A DNA stretch of 33,191 nucleotides. It comes from Asaia bogorensis (GTDB taxonomy: Bacteria > Pseudomonadota > Alphaproteobacteria > Reyranellales > Reyranellaceae). The notes under the pieces are model-generated. The model saw only the letters and a list, made by a program, of their open reading frames with translations, was not told the DNA's origin and did not search any database. The stretch is from assembly GCA_945905835.1 (NCBI GenBank), contig CAMDQJ010000045.1, forward strand, positions 1 to 33,191, in the 5' to 3' direction. Shown here one piece after another: positions 15,596-26,984 of the stretch. The position numbers were made by a program, and so were the translations under genes. Positions within the stretch are counted from its first letter, which is position 1. Every line of letters begins with the position of its first letter.

Positions 15596-16828
15596 ATGGC
15601 TCGACTCGGTTTCGGCGCGTTCCTCGCGCCCCATCATCCCATCGGCGAAAATCCGATGCTGCAATTCCGCCGCGACATCGCCTTCGTGAAGCACCTCGAC
15701 GAGCTCGGCTACGATGAATTCTGGTGCGGCGAGCATCACTCCTCCGGCTGGGAGATGATCGCCTCGCCCGAGATGTTCCTGGCGGCGGCCGGTGAGCACA
15801 CCAAGCGCATCAAGCTCGCGACGGGCGTGATCTCGCTGCCTTACCACAATCCCTTCAACGTGGCGCAGCGCATGGTGCAGCTTGACCACATGACCGGCGG
15901 CCGCGCGATCTTCGGCTCCGGCCCCGGCGCGCTGCCGTCCGACGCCTACACGCTCGGCATCGACCCGATGACCCAGCGCGACCGCCAGGACGAGGCCATC
16001 GACATCATCCGACGGCTGTTCCGCGGCGAGCGCGTGACTCAAAAGAGCGAATGGTACACGCTGCAGGACGCCGCACTGCAGCTCCTGCCGCTGCAGGAGG
16101 ACATGCCTTTCGCCGTCGCCTCTCAGATCAGCCCGTCGGGCATGACGCTGGCCGGCAAGTACGGCATCGGCATCATCTCGCTGGGTTCGATGTCGACCGA
16201 GGGCCTGACGGCGCTGCCGACGCAATGGGGTTTCGCCGAGACGGCCGCGAAGAAGCACGGCACAACGGTCGACCGCAAGAACTGGCGCGTGCTGCTCAAC
16301 TGGCACATCGCCGAGACCCGCGAGAAGGCGCGCGAGGAGGCCAAGCACGGCCTGATGCGCTGGCACAACGAATATATCCACGGCACGCTGCAACGGCCAG
16401 GGTCGGTCGCCTACAAGTCGCCCGAAGCGGCCGTCGAGGAGATGTCGGGTCCGGGCTCCGCCGCCGTCATCGGCACGCCGGATGATCTGGTGAAGATGAT
16501 CAAGAGCGTGGTCGCCCAGAGCGGCGGCTTCGGCACCTGCATCGGCTTCGTCCACGACTGGGCCAATCCCGAGAACACCTTCCGTAGCTGGGACATGGTC
16601 GCGCGCTACGTCGTCCCCGAGATCAACGGCTACGTGACCAAGTTGCGCGAATCGGAGAAGTACCTGCAAACCAACCGCGCCGTCTTCGATCGCGCGGGCC
16701 AGGCCATCATGGCCAAGATCATGGAGAACAAGGACGCCGCCGAGGCGCTCAAGGTCACCAGCAACCCGCGCGTCAGTGCCGCGGCGGCACAGGTGCCGAA
16801 GGGTCTGGGCAAGCAGGCAGCTGAGTAA
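15596..16828 (+). CDS. LLM class flavin-dependent oxidoreductase
   Basis: A 410-residue luciferase-like (TIM-barrel) flavin monooxygenase. Family features include LGFGAFLAPHHP, ELGYDEFWCGEHHSSGWEMI, the IKLATGVISLPYHNPFNVAQ strand-helix, LDHMTGGRAIFGSGPGALPSD (flavin/phosphate region) and MTQRDRQDEAIDIIRRLF. Size and pattern resemble the limonene 1,2-monooxygenase-like branch, which uses FMNH2 from a separate reductase to oxidise hydrophobic substrates; no flavin reductase is seen in the window. AGGAG lies about nine bases before the ATG. Flanking SDRs could act on its oxygenated product (inference). Confidence 0.93.
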   Translation: MARLGFGAFLAPHHPIGENPMLQFRRDIAFVKHLDELGYDEFWCGEHHSSGWEMIASPEMFLAAAGEHTKRIKLATGVISLPYHNPFNVAQRMVQLDHMTGGRAIFGSGPGALPSDAYTLGIDPMTQRDRQDEAIDIIRRLFRGERVTQKSEWYTLQDAALQLLPLQEDMPFAVASQISPSGMTLAGKYGIGIISLGSMSTEGLTALPTQWGFAETAAKKHGTTVDRKNWRVLLNWHIAETREKAREEAKHGLMRWHNEYIHGTLQRPGSVAYKSPEAAVEEMSGPGSAAVIGTPDDLVKMIKSVVAQSGGFGTCIGFVHDWANPENTFRSWDMVARYVVPEINGYVTKLRESEKYLQTNRAVFDRAGQAIMAKIMENKDAAEALKVTSNPRVSAAAAQVPKGLGKQAAE

Positions 16829-16838
16829 CGCTCTAGTC

Positions 16839-18608
<1,770 letters not shown>

Positions 18609-18610
18609 CG

Positions 18611-19373
18611 CTAGATAGCCGGTGCCCGACGGTGGGCGACCTGCGAGGCGTAGCGCGCGGCGACCGGCAGGAAGGCGCGGAAGTCGAGATGGCTCTCGGC
18701 GCCAGCGAGGTCGCTCAGGCAGCGCACGTTGACGAACGGAATGTCGTCGCCCCAGCGCCGCGCGACCTGCGCCACCGCCCCGCCCTCCATCTCGACGGCA
18801 TGCGCCTTGAATTCGCGCATGCAGGCGCTGACGCACGCTCTCCGAGTTGACGAAGATATCGCCGGTCATAATCGGGCCGAAATGAATCGTGGGCGTACGC
18901 CGGCCAGCGCCCACCGTAGCTGGCAGCGGCTCCAGCGCCAATCCACTCAGCGCCGTCCGCAGGCGCGTCACCAGCGTCTCGGGCCCTCGGTATCCCGGTG
19001 TAAAATCCTCGCCCAGCGACGGCCGGCTGCCGGGCTGGATTGTGATGAAGCTGTCCACTTTCTGGATGCCGCAGTCGTGCTGCGTGTTGCTGGTGCCGAC
19101 CACGATGTCGCCCACACCGAGGGCCGGATCGAGGCCGCCCGCCACGCCGCACAGCATCAGCGCTCGGCAGCCGAAACGGTCAAGCAGCAGGGTCGTGGCG
19201 ATACCGGCATTGACCTTGCCGGCGCCCGATTCCACGAACACCGCCGCGCGGCCGGCGATCTCGCCCTGCCAGAAGGCCATGCCGCCAATCCGGCTCTGCT
19301 TGCCCGACAGATCCGAGAGATGGGCAAGTTCCTCGGGCAGTGCCGATATGACGCCGAGGAACCTGTTTGCCAT
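18611..19373 (-). pseudogene. mtnN: 5'-methylthioadenosine/S-adenosylhomocysteine nucleosidase-like protein, frameshifted
   Basis: The minus strand from ATG 19373 gives a nucleosidase N-terminus (FLGVISALPEELAHLSD, FVESGAGKVNAGIATTLLL, CGVAGGLDPALGVGDIVVG) up to GDIFVNSESVRQRLHAR. The frame then turns into Arg-rich nonsense. One base out of register, from about 18820 to 18611, it resumes with REFKAHAVEMEGGAVAQVAR, FVNVRCLSDLAG and a normal end. The total of 763 bases is one more than a multiple of three, so a single-base insertion near 18815-18845 explains the break. With it removed the protein would have about 253 residues and the family's Glu (ALPEE), VEME and SD residues. It may be dispensable beside mtnP, or the extra base may be an error. 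Confidence 0.8.
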
Positions 19374-19403
19374 GGTCGGATGGGTTATAAGTTCGCCGCT
19401 CCG

Positions 19404-20194
<791 letters not shown>

Positions 20195-20198
<4 letters not shown>

Positions 20199-21166
20199 AA
20201 CTGGTCGAGTCGACGGCGGAGACGGTCTCCGAGGCCGCACGTCTCATCCGCGACGGCGGGCTTGTCGCTTTCCCCACCGAGACGGTCTACGGCCTGGGCG
20301 GCGACGCCACCAACGAACGCGCCGTTGCGGCGATCTTCGAGGCCAAGGGCCGGCCGCAGTTCAATCCGCTGATCAGCCACGTGCTCGATGTTGCCGAGGC
20401 CAGGCGCCTCGTGCAGTGGAGCGATACGGCTGACAAACTCGCGGCACGTTTTTGGCCGGGACCGCTGACGCTGGTGCTGCCCCGCACCAAGGACTCGCCC
20501 ATCGCATTGCTGGCAAGCGCCGGCCTCGACACCGTCGCCATCCGCGCGCCGGCGCATCCCGTGGCGCAGGCGCTGATCCGAGCCGCCGGCCGACCCATCG
20601 CCGCGCCGTCGGCCAACCGCAGTGGTGCCATCAGCCCGACGCGCGCCGAGCATGTGGTCGAATCGCTGGGCGAGCGCGTGAAGATGATCCTGGACGGCGG
20701 ACCGTGCCTCGTCGGCGTCGAATCGACGGTGCTCGATCTCACGACGGCGACGCCCACCCTACTGCGTCCCGGCGGCGCCACGCGTGAGGCGATCGAGGCC
20801 GTGATCGGCGCCGTGGCACTCTCCGACGCGATCCCGAGCGGCGAGGCGGCACGCAAGTCGCCGGGCCAGCTCGAAAGCCATTACGCACCCGCACGGCCCG
20901 TGCGGCTGAATGCATCAAGCGTCGGCACCGACGAGGGCCTTCTGGCATTCGGCCCGCACCCGCCTGCCGGCGCCATGCTGACCTGCAATCTCAGCCCCTC
21001 CGGCGACCTCGGCGAGGCGGCGGCCAACCTGTTCGCGCATCTGCGCGCGCTCGACCGGCCGGGCATCGGCCGCATCGCGGTCATGGCCATTCCACAAACG
21101 GGCCTCGGCCTTGCGATCAACGACCGCCTGCGGCGTGCGGCGGCGGGTGACGGCAAGGCCCGCTAA
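20195..21166 (+). CDS. sua5: L-threonylcarbamoyladenylate synthase (Sua5/YrdC type)
   Basis: A 323-residue Sua5 protein that makes threonylcarbamoyl-AMP from Thr, bicarbonate and ATP for the universal t6A modification of ANN-decoding tRNAs. The YrdC domain (about 1-200) shows GGLVAFPTETVYGLGGDATN, EAKGRPQFNPL, RFWPGPLTLVLP, RAPAHPVAQALI, PIAAPSANRSGAISPT and ESTVLDLT. It is followed by the linker SPGQLESHYAPARPVRLN and the Sua5-specific C-terminal domain, which short TsaC proteins lack. The GTG start at 20195 overlaps the cysQ stop by four bases, suggesting coupling. Confidence 0.95.
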
Positions 21167-21204
21167 CGCTAGATTTCGGGCCTTAGGGAGAAGAAACAAA
21201 AGCC

Positions 21205-22677
21205 ATGCCCGATACCGTCATCGCCCCCACCATTCCGACCGTTCCCGTCACGCCCGCCGTGCTGGAAGGCCTCAAGGCCATCGTCGGCGAAAAGGGCCTG
21301 ATTCTCGATGAGCAGGGCAAGCAGCCGTTCGTGACGGACTGGCGCGGCTCGACTGTCGGGACCGCCGCCGTCGTGGTCCGGCCGGCCAACACCGAAGAGG
21401 TCTCCAAGGTCGTAAAGCTTTGCTTCGACAACGGCATCGCCATCGTGCCGCAGGCCGGCAATACCGGCCTGATGGGCGGCGCCACGCCCTGGCCGACACA
21501 CTCGGGAATCGTCCTGTCGGTCGGACGCATGAACAAGGTGATCGAGGTCGACCCCGTGGGCTATTCCATGACCGTCGAGTCGGGCTGCATCCTGCAGACG
21601 CTGCAGGAGACGGCGATCAAGCACGACCGCTTCTTCCCGCTTTATCTTGGCGCCCAGGGCTCATGCCAGATCGGCGGCAATCTCTCGACCAATGCCGGAG
21701 GCGTGCAGGTGCTGCGCTACGGCAACGCCCGCAACCTCGTCATGGGCCTCGAAGTCGTGCTGCCCAACGGCGACATCTGGAACGGCCTGCGCTCGCTCAA
21801 GAAGGACAATACCGGCTACGACCTCAAGCACCTGTTCATGGGCGCCGAGGGCACGCTCGGCATCATCACCAAGGCGGTGTTGAAGCTGTGGCCGGCGCCC
21901 AAGGACGTGGTGACCGCCTGGCTCGCCGTGCGCGATCCCCAGGCCGCCATCGAGATCCTGTCGGAGGCCCATGCCGCGTCGGAAGACAATGTCGGCTCGT
22001 GCGAGCTGATGAGCCGCGCCTGCACCGACATGGTACTGCGCCACATTCCCGGCACGCAGGATCCGCTGAAGGCCGATACACCGTGGTTCCTGCTCCTCGA
22101 ATGGACCTCGGCGCGGCAGAAGATCGAAGGCACCGAAGGCATGTCGGACAAGATGGAGCAGTTCCTGGCCGACCAGATGGAGGCCGGCCGCGTGCTCGAC
22201 GCCGTGATCGCGCAAAGCGAGGCGCAGGCGCGCAACATGTGGGTGATCCGCGAAGCGGTCGCCCCGGCCTCGCGCGCCGAGGGACCGGGGCTGAGCTACG
22301 ACATCTCGGTGTCGGTCTCCAAGGTGCCGGAGTTTATCGACAAGGGCCTCAAGGCTGCGCTCGATATTTTGCCCAGCATCCGCCCCTACCCGCTCGGCCA
22401 TATCGGTGACGGCAACGTGCACTTCTCCTTCATGGGACCGAAGGGCATGGACCGCCAGACGCTGAACCAATACTCGCCCGCCATCACACGCGCGGTGAAC
22501 GATCTGGTGACCAGCATGGCCGGCTCGATCTCGGCCGAGCACGGCATCGGCATCGACAAGCTCGACGAGCTGGCGCACTACCGTTCGAAGATCGAACTCG
22601 ACACCATGCGCACCCTCAAGCGGGCGCTCGATCCGAGGAACATCATGAATCCCGGCAAGGTTTTGCGGTTGGTATGA
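21205..22677 (+). CDS. FAD-linked D-2-hydroxyacid dehydrogenase-like oxidoreductase, copy 1
   Basis: A 490-residue flavoprotein of the vanillyl-alcohol-oxidase/GlcD-D2HGDH family. The FAD-binding domain has VPQAGNTGLMGGATP, GYSMTVESGCILQTLQE and GNLSTNAGGVQVLRYGNAR. The C-terminal cap has GHIGDGNVHF (metal histidines seven apart) and SAEHGIGIDK, the zinc-site pattern of D-2-hydroxyglutarate and D-lactate dehydrogenases. It probably oxidises a D-2-hydroxy acid, passing electrons to an unknown acceptor. An AGGGAGAAG motif precedes the ATG. The next gene is a paralogue overlapping by four bases (ATGA); by eye the two share roughly 60 percent of residues in the FAD domain. Confidence 0.93.
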   Translation: MPDTVIAPTIPTVPVTPAVLEGLKAIVGEKGLILDEQGKQPFVTDWRGSTVGTAAVVVRPANTEEVSKVVKLCFDNGIAIVPQAGNTGLMGGATPWPTHSGIVLSVGRMNKVIEVDPVGYSMTVESGCILQTLQETAIKHDRFFPLYLGAQGSCQIGGNLSTNAGGVQVLRYGNARNLVMGLEVVLPNGDIWNGLRSLKKDNTGYDLKHLFMGAEGTLGIITKAVLKLWPAPKDVVTAWLAVRDPQAAIEILSEAHAASEDNVGSCELMSRACTDMVLRHIPGTQDPLKADTPWFLLLEWTSARQKIEGTEGMSDKMEQFLADQMEAGRVLDAVIAQSEAQARNMWVIREAVAPASRAEGPGLSYDISVSVSKVPEFIDKGLKAALDILPSIRPYPLGHIGDGNVHFSFMGPKGMDRQTLNQYSPAITRAVNDLVTSMAGSISAEHGIGIDKLDELAHYRSKIELDTMRTLKRALDPRNIMNPGKVLRLV

Positions 22678-24104
22678 GCGACTTCGTCGAAAAGCTGCGC
22701 GCCATCGTCGGCGACAAAGGCCTGATCACCGACGCCGCCGGCAAGCACCCTTATCTCACGGACTGGCGCGACAATTATCTCGGCACGGCGCTCGCGGTGG
22801 TGCGGCCGGCAACCACGGAGGAAGTGGCGGCAGTCGTGAAACTCTGCGTCGCCGAGAAAGTCGCAGTGGTGCCGCAGGGCGGCAATACCGGGCTGGTCGG
22901 CGGCGGCATGCCGCATGAGGACGGTCGCGAGATCGTGCTGTCGCTCAACCGCATGAACCGCATCCTCGAGGTCGACGAGGTCGGCTACTCGATGACCGTC
23001 GAGGCCGGCGTAGTGCTGAAAACCGTTCAAGAGAAGGCCGCCGCGCACGACCGGCTGTTTCCGCTGAGCCTGGCGGCCGAGGGCAGCTGCACCATCGGCG
23101 CCAATCTCTCGACCAATGCCGGCGGCGTGCAGGTCCTGCACTACGGCAACGCCCGCCAGCTCGTGATGGGCCTGGAGGTGGTCACGCCCCAGGGCGAGAT
23201 CTGGAATGGACTGCGCGCACTCAAGAAAGACAATACCGGCTACGACTTGCGCGACCTCTATCTCGGTGCCGAGGGCACACTCGGCATCATCACACGGGCG
23301 GTACTAAAGCTCTGGCCCAAGCCCAAGGATGTCGCGACCTCGTGGATTGCTGTCCCCTCGCCCGACGCCTCGGTGGAGCTGCTGAGCGGCGCGCATGCCG
23401 CATCCGAGGACAATGTCACTTCCTGCGAGCTGATGAGCCGCCAAGGTGTCGACTTCGTCCTGAAGCACATTCCTGGTTCGGCCGATCCGCTGGCCGACAA
23501 GCACGACTGGTATGTACTGCTCGAATGGTCTTCTACCCGCGCACGGCGCGAGGGCGCCAACCAGGACGGCCTGCGCGAAAAGATGGAAGCTTATCTCGGC
23601 GAGGCGATGGAAAAGGGCTTCGTGCTCGATGCCGCCATCGCCCAGAACGAGGCGCAGGCGCGCGCCTTCTGGGCGCTGCGGGAGAACCACTCCGAATCGC
23701 AGAAGCGCGAAGGCCCCTCGATCAAACACGACATCTCCGTCGCCGTGAGCAAGCTGCCGGCCTTCATCCCGCAGGGCCTTGCCGCCATGCGCAAAGCATT
23801 GCCGGGCTGCCGCCCTGTCGTCTTCGGCCATGTCGGCGACGGCAATCTTCACTTCAACTGCCAATCGCCGGCGGGTTGGGACAAGGCGAAATTCATGGTG
23901 CATCACGAGGCGATCAGCGGCGCGGTCTACGACCTCGTCGTGGGCTATAGCGGCTCAATTTCCGCCGAGCACGGTATTGGCCGGCTCAAGGTCGACGAAC
24001 TGGCGCATTACCGCACCAAGATCGAGCTCGACGTCATGCGCTCGATCAAGCGTGCACTCGATCCGCAAAACCTGATGAATCCGGGCAAAATCCTCCGCGT
24101 CTAG
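22674..24104 (+). CDS. FAD-linked D-2-hydroxyacid dehydrogenase-like oxidoreductase, copy 2
   Basis: A 476-residue paralogue of the preceding protein, overlapping it by ATGA. It keeps the same landmarks: VPQGGNTGLVGGGMP, GYSMTVEAGVVLKTVQEKAA, GANLSTNAGGVQVLHYGNAR, GHVGDGNLHFN and SAEHGIGRLKVDELAHYR. Differences concentrate in the N-terminus (shorter by about 14 residues) and in the substrate-cap region (copy 1 FLLLEWTSARQKIEG, copy 2 YVLLEWSSTRARREG). The arrangement suggests an old tandem duplication followed by change of substrate, or a heteromeric enzyme. D-2-hydroxyglutarate or D-lactate type substrates are possible; nothing nearby decides it. Confidence 0.93.
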   Translation: MSDFVEKLRAIVGDKGLITDAAGKHPYLTDWRDNYLGTALAVVRPATTEEVAAVVKLCVAEKVAVVPQGGNTGLVGGGMPHEDGREIVLSLNRMNRILEVDEVGYSMTVEAGVVLKTVQEKAAAHDRLFPLSLAAEGSCTIGANLSTNAGGVQVLHYGNARQLVMGLEVVTPQGEIWNGLRALKKDNTGYDLRDLYLGAEGTLGIITRAVLKLWPKPKDVATSWIAVPSPDASVELLSGAHAASEDNVTSCELMSRQGVDFVLKHIPGSADPLADKHDWYVLLEWSSTRARREGANQDGLREKMEAYLGEAMEKGFVLDAAIAQNEAQARAFWALRENHSESQKREGPSIKHDISVAVSKLPAFIPQGLAAMRKALPGCRPVVFGHVGDGNLHFNCQSPAGWDKAKFMVHHEAISGAVYDLVVGYSGSISAEHGIGRLKVDELAHYRTKIELDVMRSIKRALDPQNLMNPGKILRV

Positions 24105-24166
24105 ACGGCGCTCGATTCCCGTGTAGCATTCCTTTCCGATGGGCCGCGGAGCGGCTTCCTCGGGGG

Positions 24167-24283
24167 ATGACAACCATGGTTGATCCAACTTCGGCGCAAA
24201 GCCGCAAGGCCGTGACCGCCGCGGTCATTTTGACTGTCGAGATCTGGAACCTCAAGGAGACGGCGCACGAGGATCTTGCATGA
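24167..24283 (+). CDS. Possible 38-residue small ORF upstream of an SDR gene
   Basis: ATG at 24167 directly follows a GGGGG run, with a second in-frame ATG at 24176. The frame reads MTTMVDPTSAQSRKAVTAAV and continues through LTVEIWNLKETA to a TGA at 24281, seven bases before the SDR start, which itself has no obvious ribosome-binding site. This could be a translated leader coupling to the SDR, a remnant of a longer protein, or chance. No family is recognised. Confidence 0.25.
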   Translation: MTTMVDPTSAQSRKAVTAAVILTVEIWNLKETAHEDLA

Positions 24284-24290
24284 GCAGTCG

Positions 24291-25028
24291 ATGCTGATCC
24301 GCTTCGAAGGCCGGAACGTCGTCGCCGGCGCCGCGCGCGGCATCGGCCGGGCCATCACCCGTGCCTTTGCCGCAGACGGCGCTACGGTGCTGGCCTGTGA
24401 CCGGCTGGTCGGCGAGATCGAAACCGGTGAGCGCATCACCGCGCTCGCGGTCGACGTCACCGATCCTGCGAGCATCGACGCCGTCGTGGCCAAGGCGGGC
24501 GGCCGTGTCGACGTGCTGGTCTATGTCGCCGGCGGCATTTTGGGCCAGCGGCCGCTGCCCATCGAGGAGGTCGCGCCCAACGATTTCAGCGCCATCGTCG
24601 ATGCCAACCTGAAGGACTGCTTCCTGTTCGCCCGCGCCGTGGCGCCGGCGATGAAGAAGGCCCGCGCCGGCCGCATCGTCACCATCTCCAGCCGTGCCGG
24701 GCTCGCCACCAGCCTAACCGGCATCCAGGCTTATGCCTCGGCCAAGCATGGCCAGGTCGGGTTGGTGAAGCAGCTCGCCCAGGAGCTCGGGCCGTTCGGC
24801 ATCACGGTCAACTCGGTGGCGCCGGGCTTCATGGCCACCAGCCCGGACTACGAACGGCAATGGAATTCCTACGGCGAGGAGTTCCGCACCAATTTCACCG
24901 ACCGTATCGCCATGCGCCGCATGGGCAAGCCCGAGGACATTGCCGATGCCGTCCTGCTTCTCGCCTCAGAGCGTGCATCCTGGATCACCGGACAGATATT
25001 GCCGGTGACCGGCTCGCCGCTCGCCTGA
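24291..25028 (+). CDS. SDR family oxidoreductase with altered motifs
   Basis: A 245-residue SDR. The glycine motif is AGAARGIG, with Ala in place of the usual Thr, and the NNAG motif reads YVAGG (VLVYVAGGILGQ), so the central Asn is missing. The active-site Ser (VTISSRAG) and Tyr/Lys pair (YASAKHG) are intact, and the end ITGQILPVTGSPLA lacks the common VDGG. It is therefore probably still an NAD(P)-dependent reductase, with a modified cofactor pocket. The start at 24291 is the first ATG in frame; a TTG at 24276 is an alternative. It is followed 18 bp later by the deacetylase gene. Confidence 0.85.
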   Translation: MLIRFEGRNVVAGAARGIGRAITRAFAADGATVLACDRLVGEIETGERITALAVDVTDPASIDAVVAKAGGRVDVLVYVAGGILGQRPLPIEEVAPNDFSAIVDANLKDCFLFARAVAPAMKKARAGRIVTISSRAGLATSLTGIQAYASAKHGQVGLVKQLAQELGPFGITVNSVAPGFMATSPDYERQWNSYGEEFRTNFTDRIAMRRMGKPEDIADAVLLLASERASWITGQILPVTGSPLA

Positions 25029-25046
25029 ACCCCAAAGGAGACAATC

Positions 25047-25952
25047 ATGCCCGATACACACAGCCCGCAGATCGAGCCCTGGCAATGGAGCGAGGAGCAC
25101 TGGCGCAAGCTGGTCGGCCAAGTCAGGGCTGGCAGGAAATACCGCCCGGACAAATGGAAAGGCGGCGCGCGCTGCGCGGTGGCGCTCAGCTTCGATTCCG
25201 ACCACGAGACCAACGAGCTGCGCGACGGCGGCAAATCAATCGGCCGCATGGCCTGGGGCCAGTCGGGCAACCGCGTTGGCATTCCGCGTATCCGAAAGCT
25301 TCTGGACAAGCACGGTGTCAAGGCGACGTTCTACGTTCCCGCGGTGACTGCCCTGCTCTATCCCGACGAACAGCGCACGCTGGTCGCGGAGGGCCACGAG
25401 ATCGGCATCCACGGCTGGATCCACGAGCTCAATTCGGTGCTGCCCTATCAGGCCGAGCGCGACCTGTTGATGAAGTCGGCCGACACGCTGGAGAAGATCA
25501 CCGGCAAGCGCTGCGTCGGCATGCGCACGCCGTCGTGGGATTTCAGCCCCAATACGCTCGCCCTCGAGAAGGAACTCGGCCTGTTCTACGACTCCTCGCT
25601 GATGGCCGACGAGGATTGCTACGAGTTGCTGCTGCACGGCGAGGAGACCGGCGTCCTGGAATTGCCGGTCGAATGGGTGCGAGACGACGCGGTTTATTTC
25701 GCCATGAACCGCTTCTCCTCGCTCAGGCCCTATACGCCACCGACCGACGTGCTCGACATTTTCCGGCGCGAGCTCGACGCCGCCTGGGAAGAGGGAGGCA
25801 TTTTCCAGCTCACCATGCACCCGCACCACATCGGCTACCGCTCGCGCATCTGGATCGTCGACGAGCTGATCCGCCACGCCAAGGCCAAGGGCTCGGTATG
25901 GTTCGCCACCCACGCCGAGGTCGCGCAATACGCCAAGGAACACGCGGCATGA
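25047..25952 (+). CDS. Polysaccharide deacetylase family protein (PuuE/cyclic imidase-like)
   Basis: A 301-residue NodB-homology hydrolase. The metal motif reads LSFDSDHE (residues 47-54; D50 and D52) instead of the peptidoglycan-type FDDGP, and the zinc histidines are H122 and H126 in GIHGWIHE. Further family features are VKATFYVPA, GMRTPSWDFSPNTL and TMHPHHIGYRSR. This pattern is that of PuuE-type allantoinases, Helicobacter PgdA and cyclic imide hydrolases rather than chitin deacetylases; there is no signal peptide. So a cytosolic C-N hydrolase acting on a small cyclic amide is more likely than a wall enzyme (inference). AGGAG precedes the ATG; the stop overlaps the next SDR as ATGA. Confidence 0.9.
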   Translation: MPDTHSPQIEPWQWSEEHWRKLVGQVRAGRKYRPDKWKGGARCAVALSFDSDHETNELRDGGKSIGRMAWGQSGNRVGIPRIRKLLDKHGVKATFYVPAVTALLYPDEQRTLVAEGHEIGIHGWIHELNSVLPYQAERDLLMKSADTLEKITGKRCVGMRTPSWDFSPNTLALEKELGLFYDSSLMADEDCYELLLHGEETGVLELPVEWVRDDAVYFAMNRFSSLRPYTPPTDVLDIFRRELDAAWEEGGIFQLTMHPHHIGYRSRIWIVDELIRHAKAKGSVWFATHAEVAQYAKEHAA

Positions 25953-26692
25953 AAACCGCCATCGTAACGGGTGGCGCGCGGGGCATCGGCCGCGGCTGCG
26001 CGCTGGAGCTGGCCGCGCGCGGCTACGACATCGCCCTGGTCGACCTTTTGGCACCCGAAATGACGCGGACGGCCGGCGAGATCGCAGCGCTCGGCCGCAA
26101 GGCCCTCACCTACCAGGCCGACGTCTCCCTCTTTGCGCGCGCCAGCGAGGTCGTGGCCGACGTGCATAAACAATGGGGCCAGATCGATTTCCTGATGAAC
26201 GACGCCGGCGCCTCGAACGCCCAGGGCATCCTCGAGATCAAGGAGGAAGAGTTCGACCGCACGATCGCGGTCAATCTCAAGAGCTGCTTCAACTACATCC
26301 ATGCCACCGCCCCGATCATGCTGAAGCAAGAAACCGGCGGCCGTATCGTCAGTATGTCGTCGCTCAATGCGCTGAGCGGCGGCGTCACCTCGGCCGTCAG
26401 CAAGCATTCCTACGCTGCAGCCAAGGCCGGCATCCTCGGCCTCACCCGGTCGCTCGCCAAGGAACTGGGGCCCAAGATCATGATCAACGCCGTCTGCCCC
26501 GGCGTGATCGAGACCGAGCTCGGCAACAGCCTCACCAAGTCGCGCGGCGCGGAGATGGCCAAGGGCATCGTGCTCAACCGGCTGGGTAAGCCCGCCGACG
26601 TGGCGCAGCTCGTGGCCTTCCTCGCCACCTCGGAGCCCTGCTTCATCACCGGCCAGCACTTCGTGATCGACGGCTTCCAGTGGTCGTGTTGA
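25949..26692 (+). CDS. SDR family oxidoreductase (3-oxoacyl reductase-like)
   Basis: A 247-residue classical SDR. Motifs are AIVTGGARGIGRGCALEL, LVDLLAPEMT with an Asp after strand two (which favours NAD), MNDAGASN in place of NNAG, the Ser of SMSSLNALSGG, and YAAAKAG. The insertion SAVSKHSYAAAK just before the Tyr is a feature of sugar-alcohol type SDRs. The end ITGQHFVIDGFQWSC has a terminal Cys. Its ATG overlaps the deacetylase stop by four bases, so the SDR-deacetylase-SDR set is probably one operon, a sequence suited to a small catabolic route. Confidence 0.92.
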   Translation: MKTAIVTGGARGIGRGCALELAARGYDIALVDLLAPEMTRTAGEIAALGRKALTYQADVSLFARASEVVADVHKQWGQIDFLMNDAGASNAQGILEIKEEEFDRTIAVNLKSCFNYIHATAPIMLKQETGGRIVSMSSLNALSGGVTSAVSKHSYAAAKAGILGLTRSLAKELGPKIMINAVCPGVIETELGNSLTKSRGAEMAKGIVLNRLGKPADVAQLVAFLATSEPCFITGQHFVIDGFQWSC

Positions 26693-26696
26693 GGCG

Positions 26697-26984
26697 TCAA
26701 CGCGGCGGCGGATCGTCCTTCTTGTCGACGATCTCGTAGGACACATCTGTCACCCGGCGCAGCTCCTGGGCCGGCGGTTGCGGCGGCCGCCCGCCCAACA
26801 GCTCTGTTAGCCAGGCCCGCGCCTTGAAGGCGAGGATCAGCACCAACCCTATCACCGCCACCGCGGCGATCACGGCAAAGCCCAGAACCGCCAGCACAAC
26901 GAAGCCAACAATGCCGAGCACCGCCTGGATCCAGACCCGCGCCGGCAGGTGCGCCAGCGCCTCGATGAGTTGCTTGGCGGTCAC
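26697..26984 (-). CDS. Small membrane protein
   Basis: A 95-residue protein I cannot assign. Residues about 18-53 are strongly hydrophobic (IQAVLGIVGFVVLAVLGFAV, then IAAVAVIGLVLILAF), enough for a tight two-helix hairpin. A basic and proline-rich cytosolic tail follows, ending VDKKDDPPPR. It starts with GTG at 26984, overlapping the stop of the isocitrate-lyase-family gene as GTGA, so it is translated from the same message. The region between its stop and the convergent SDR stop is only four bases. Confidence 0.7.
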   Translation of the reverse strand: MTAKQLIEALAHLPARVWIQAVLGIVGFVVLAVLGFAVIAAVAVIGLVLILAFKARAWLTELLGGRPPQPPAQELRRVTDVSYEIVDKKDDPPPR

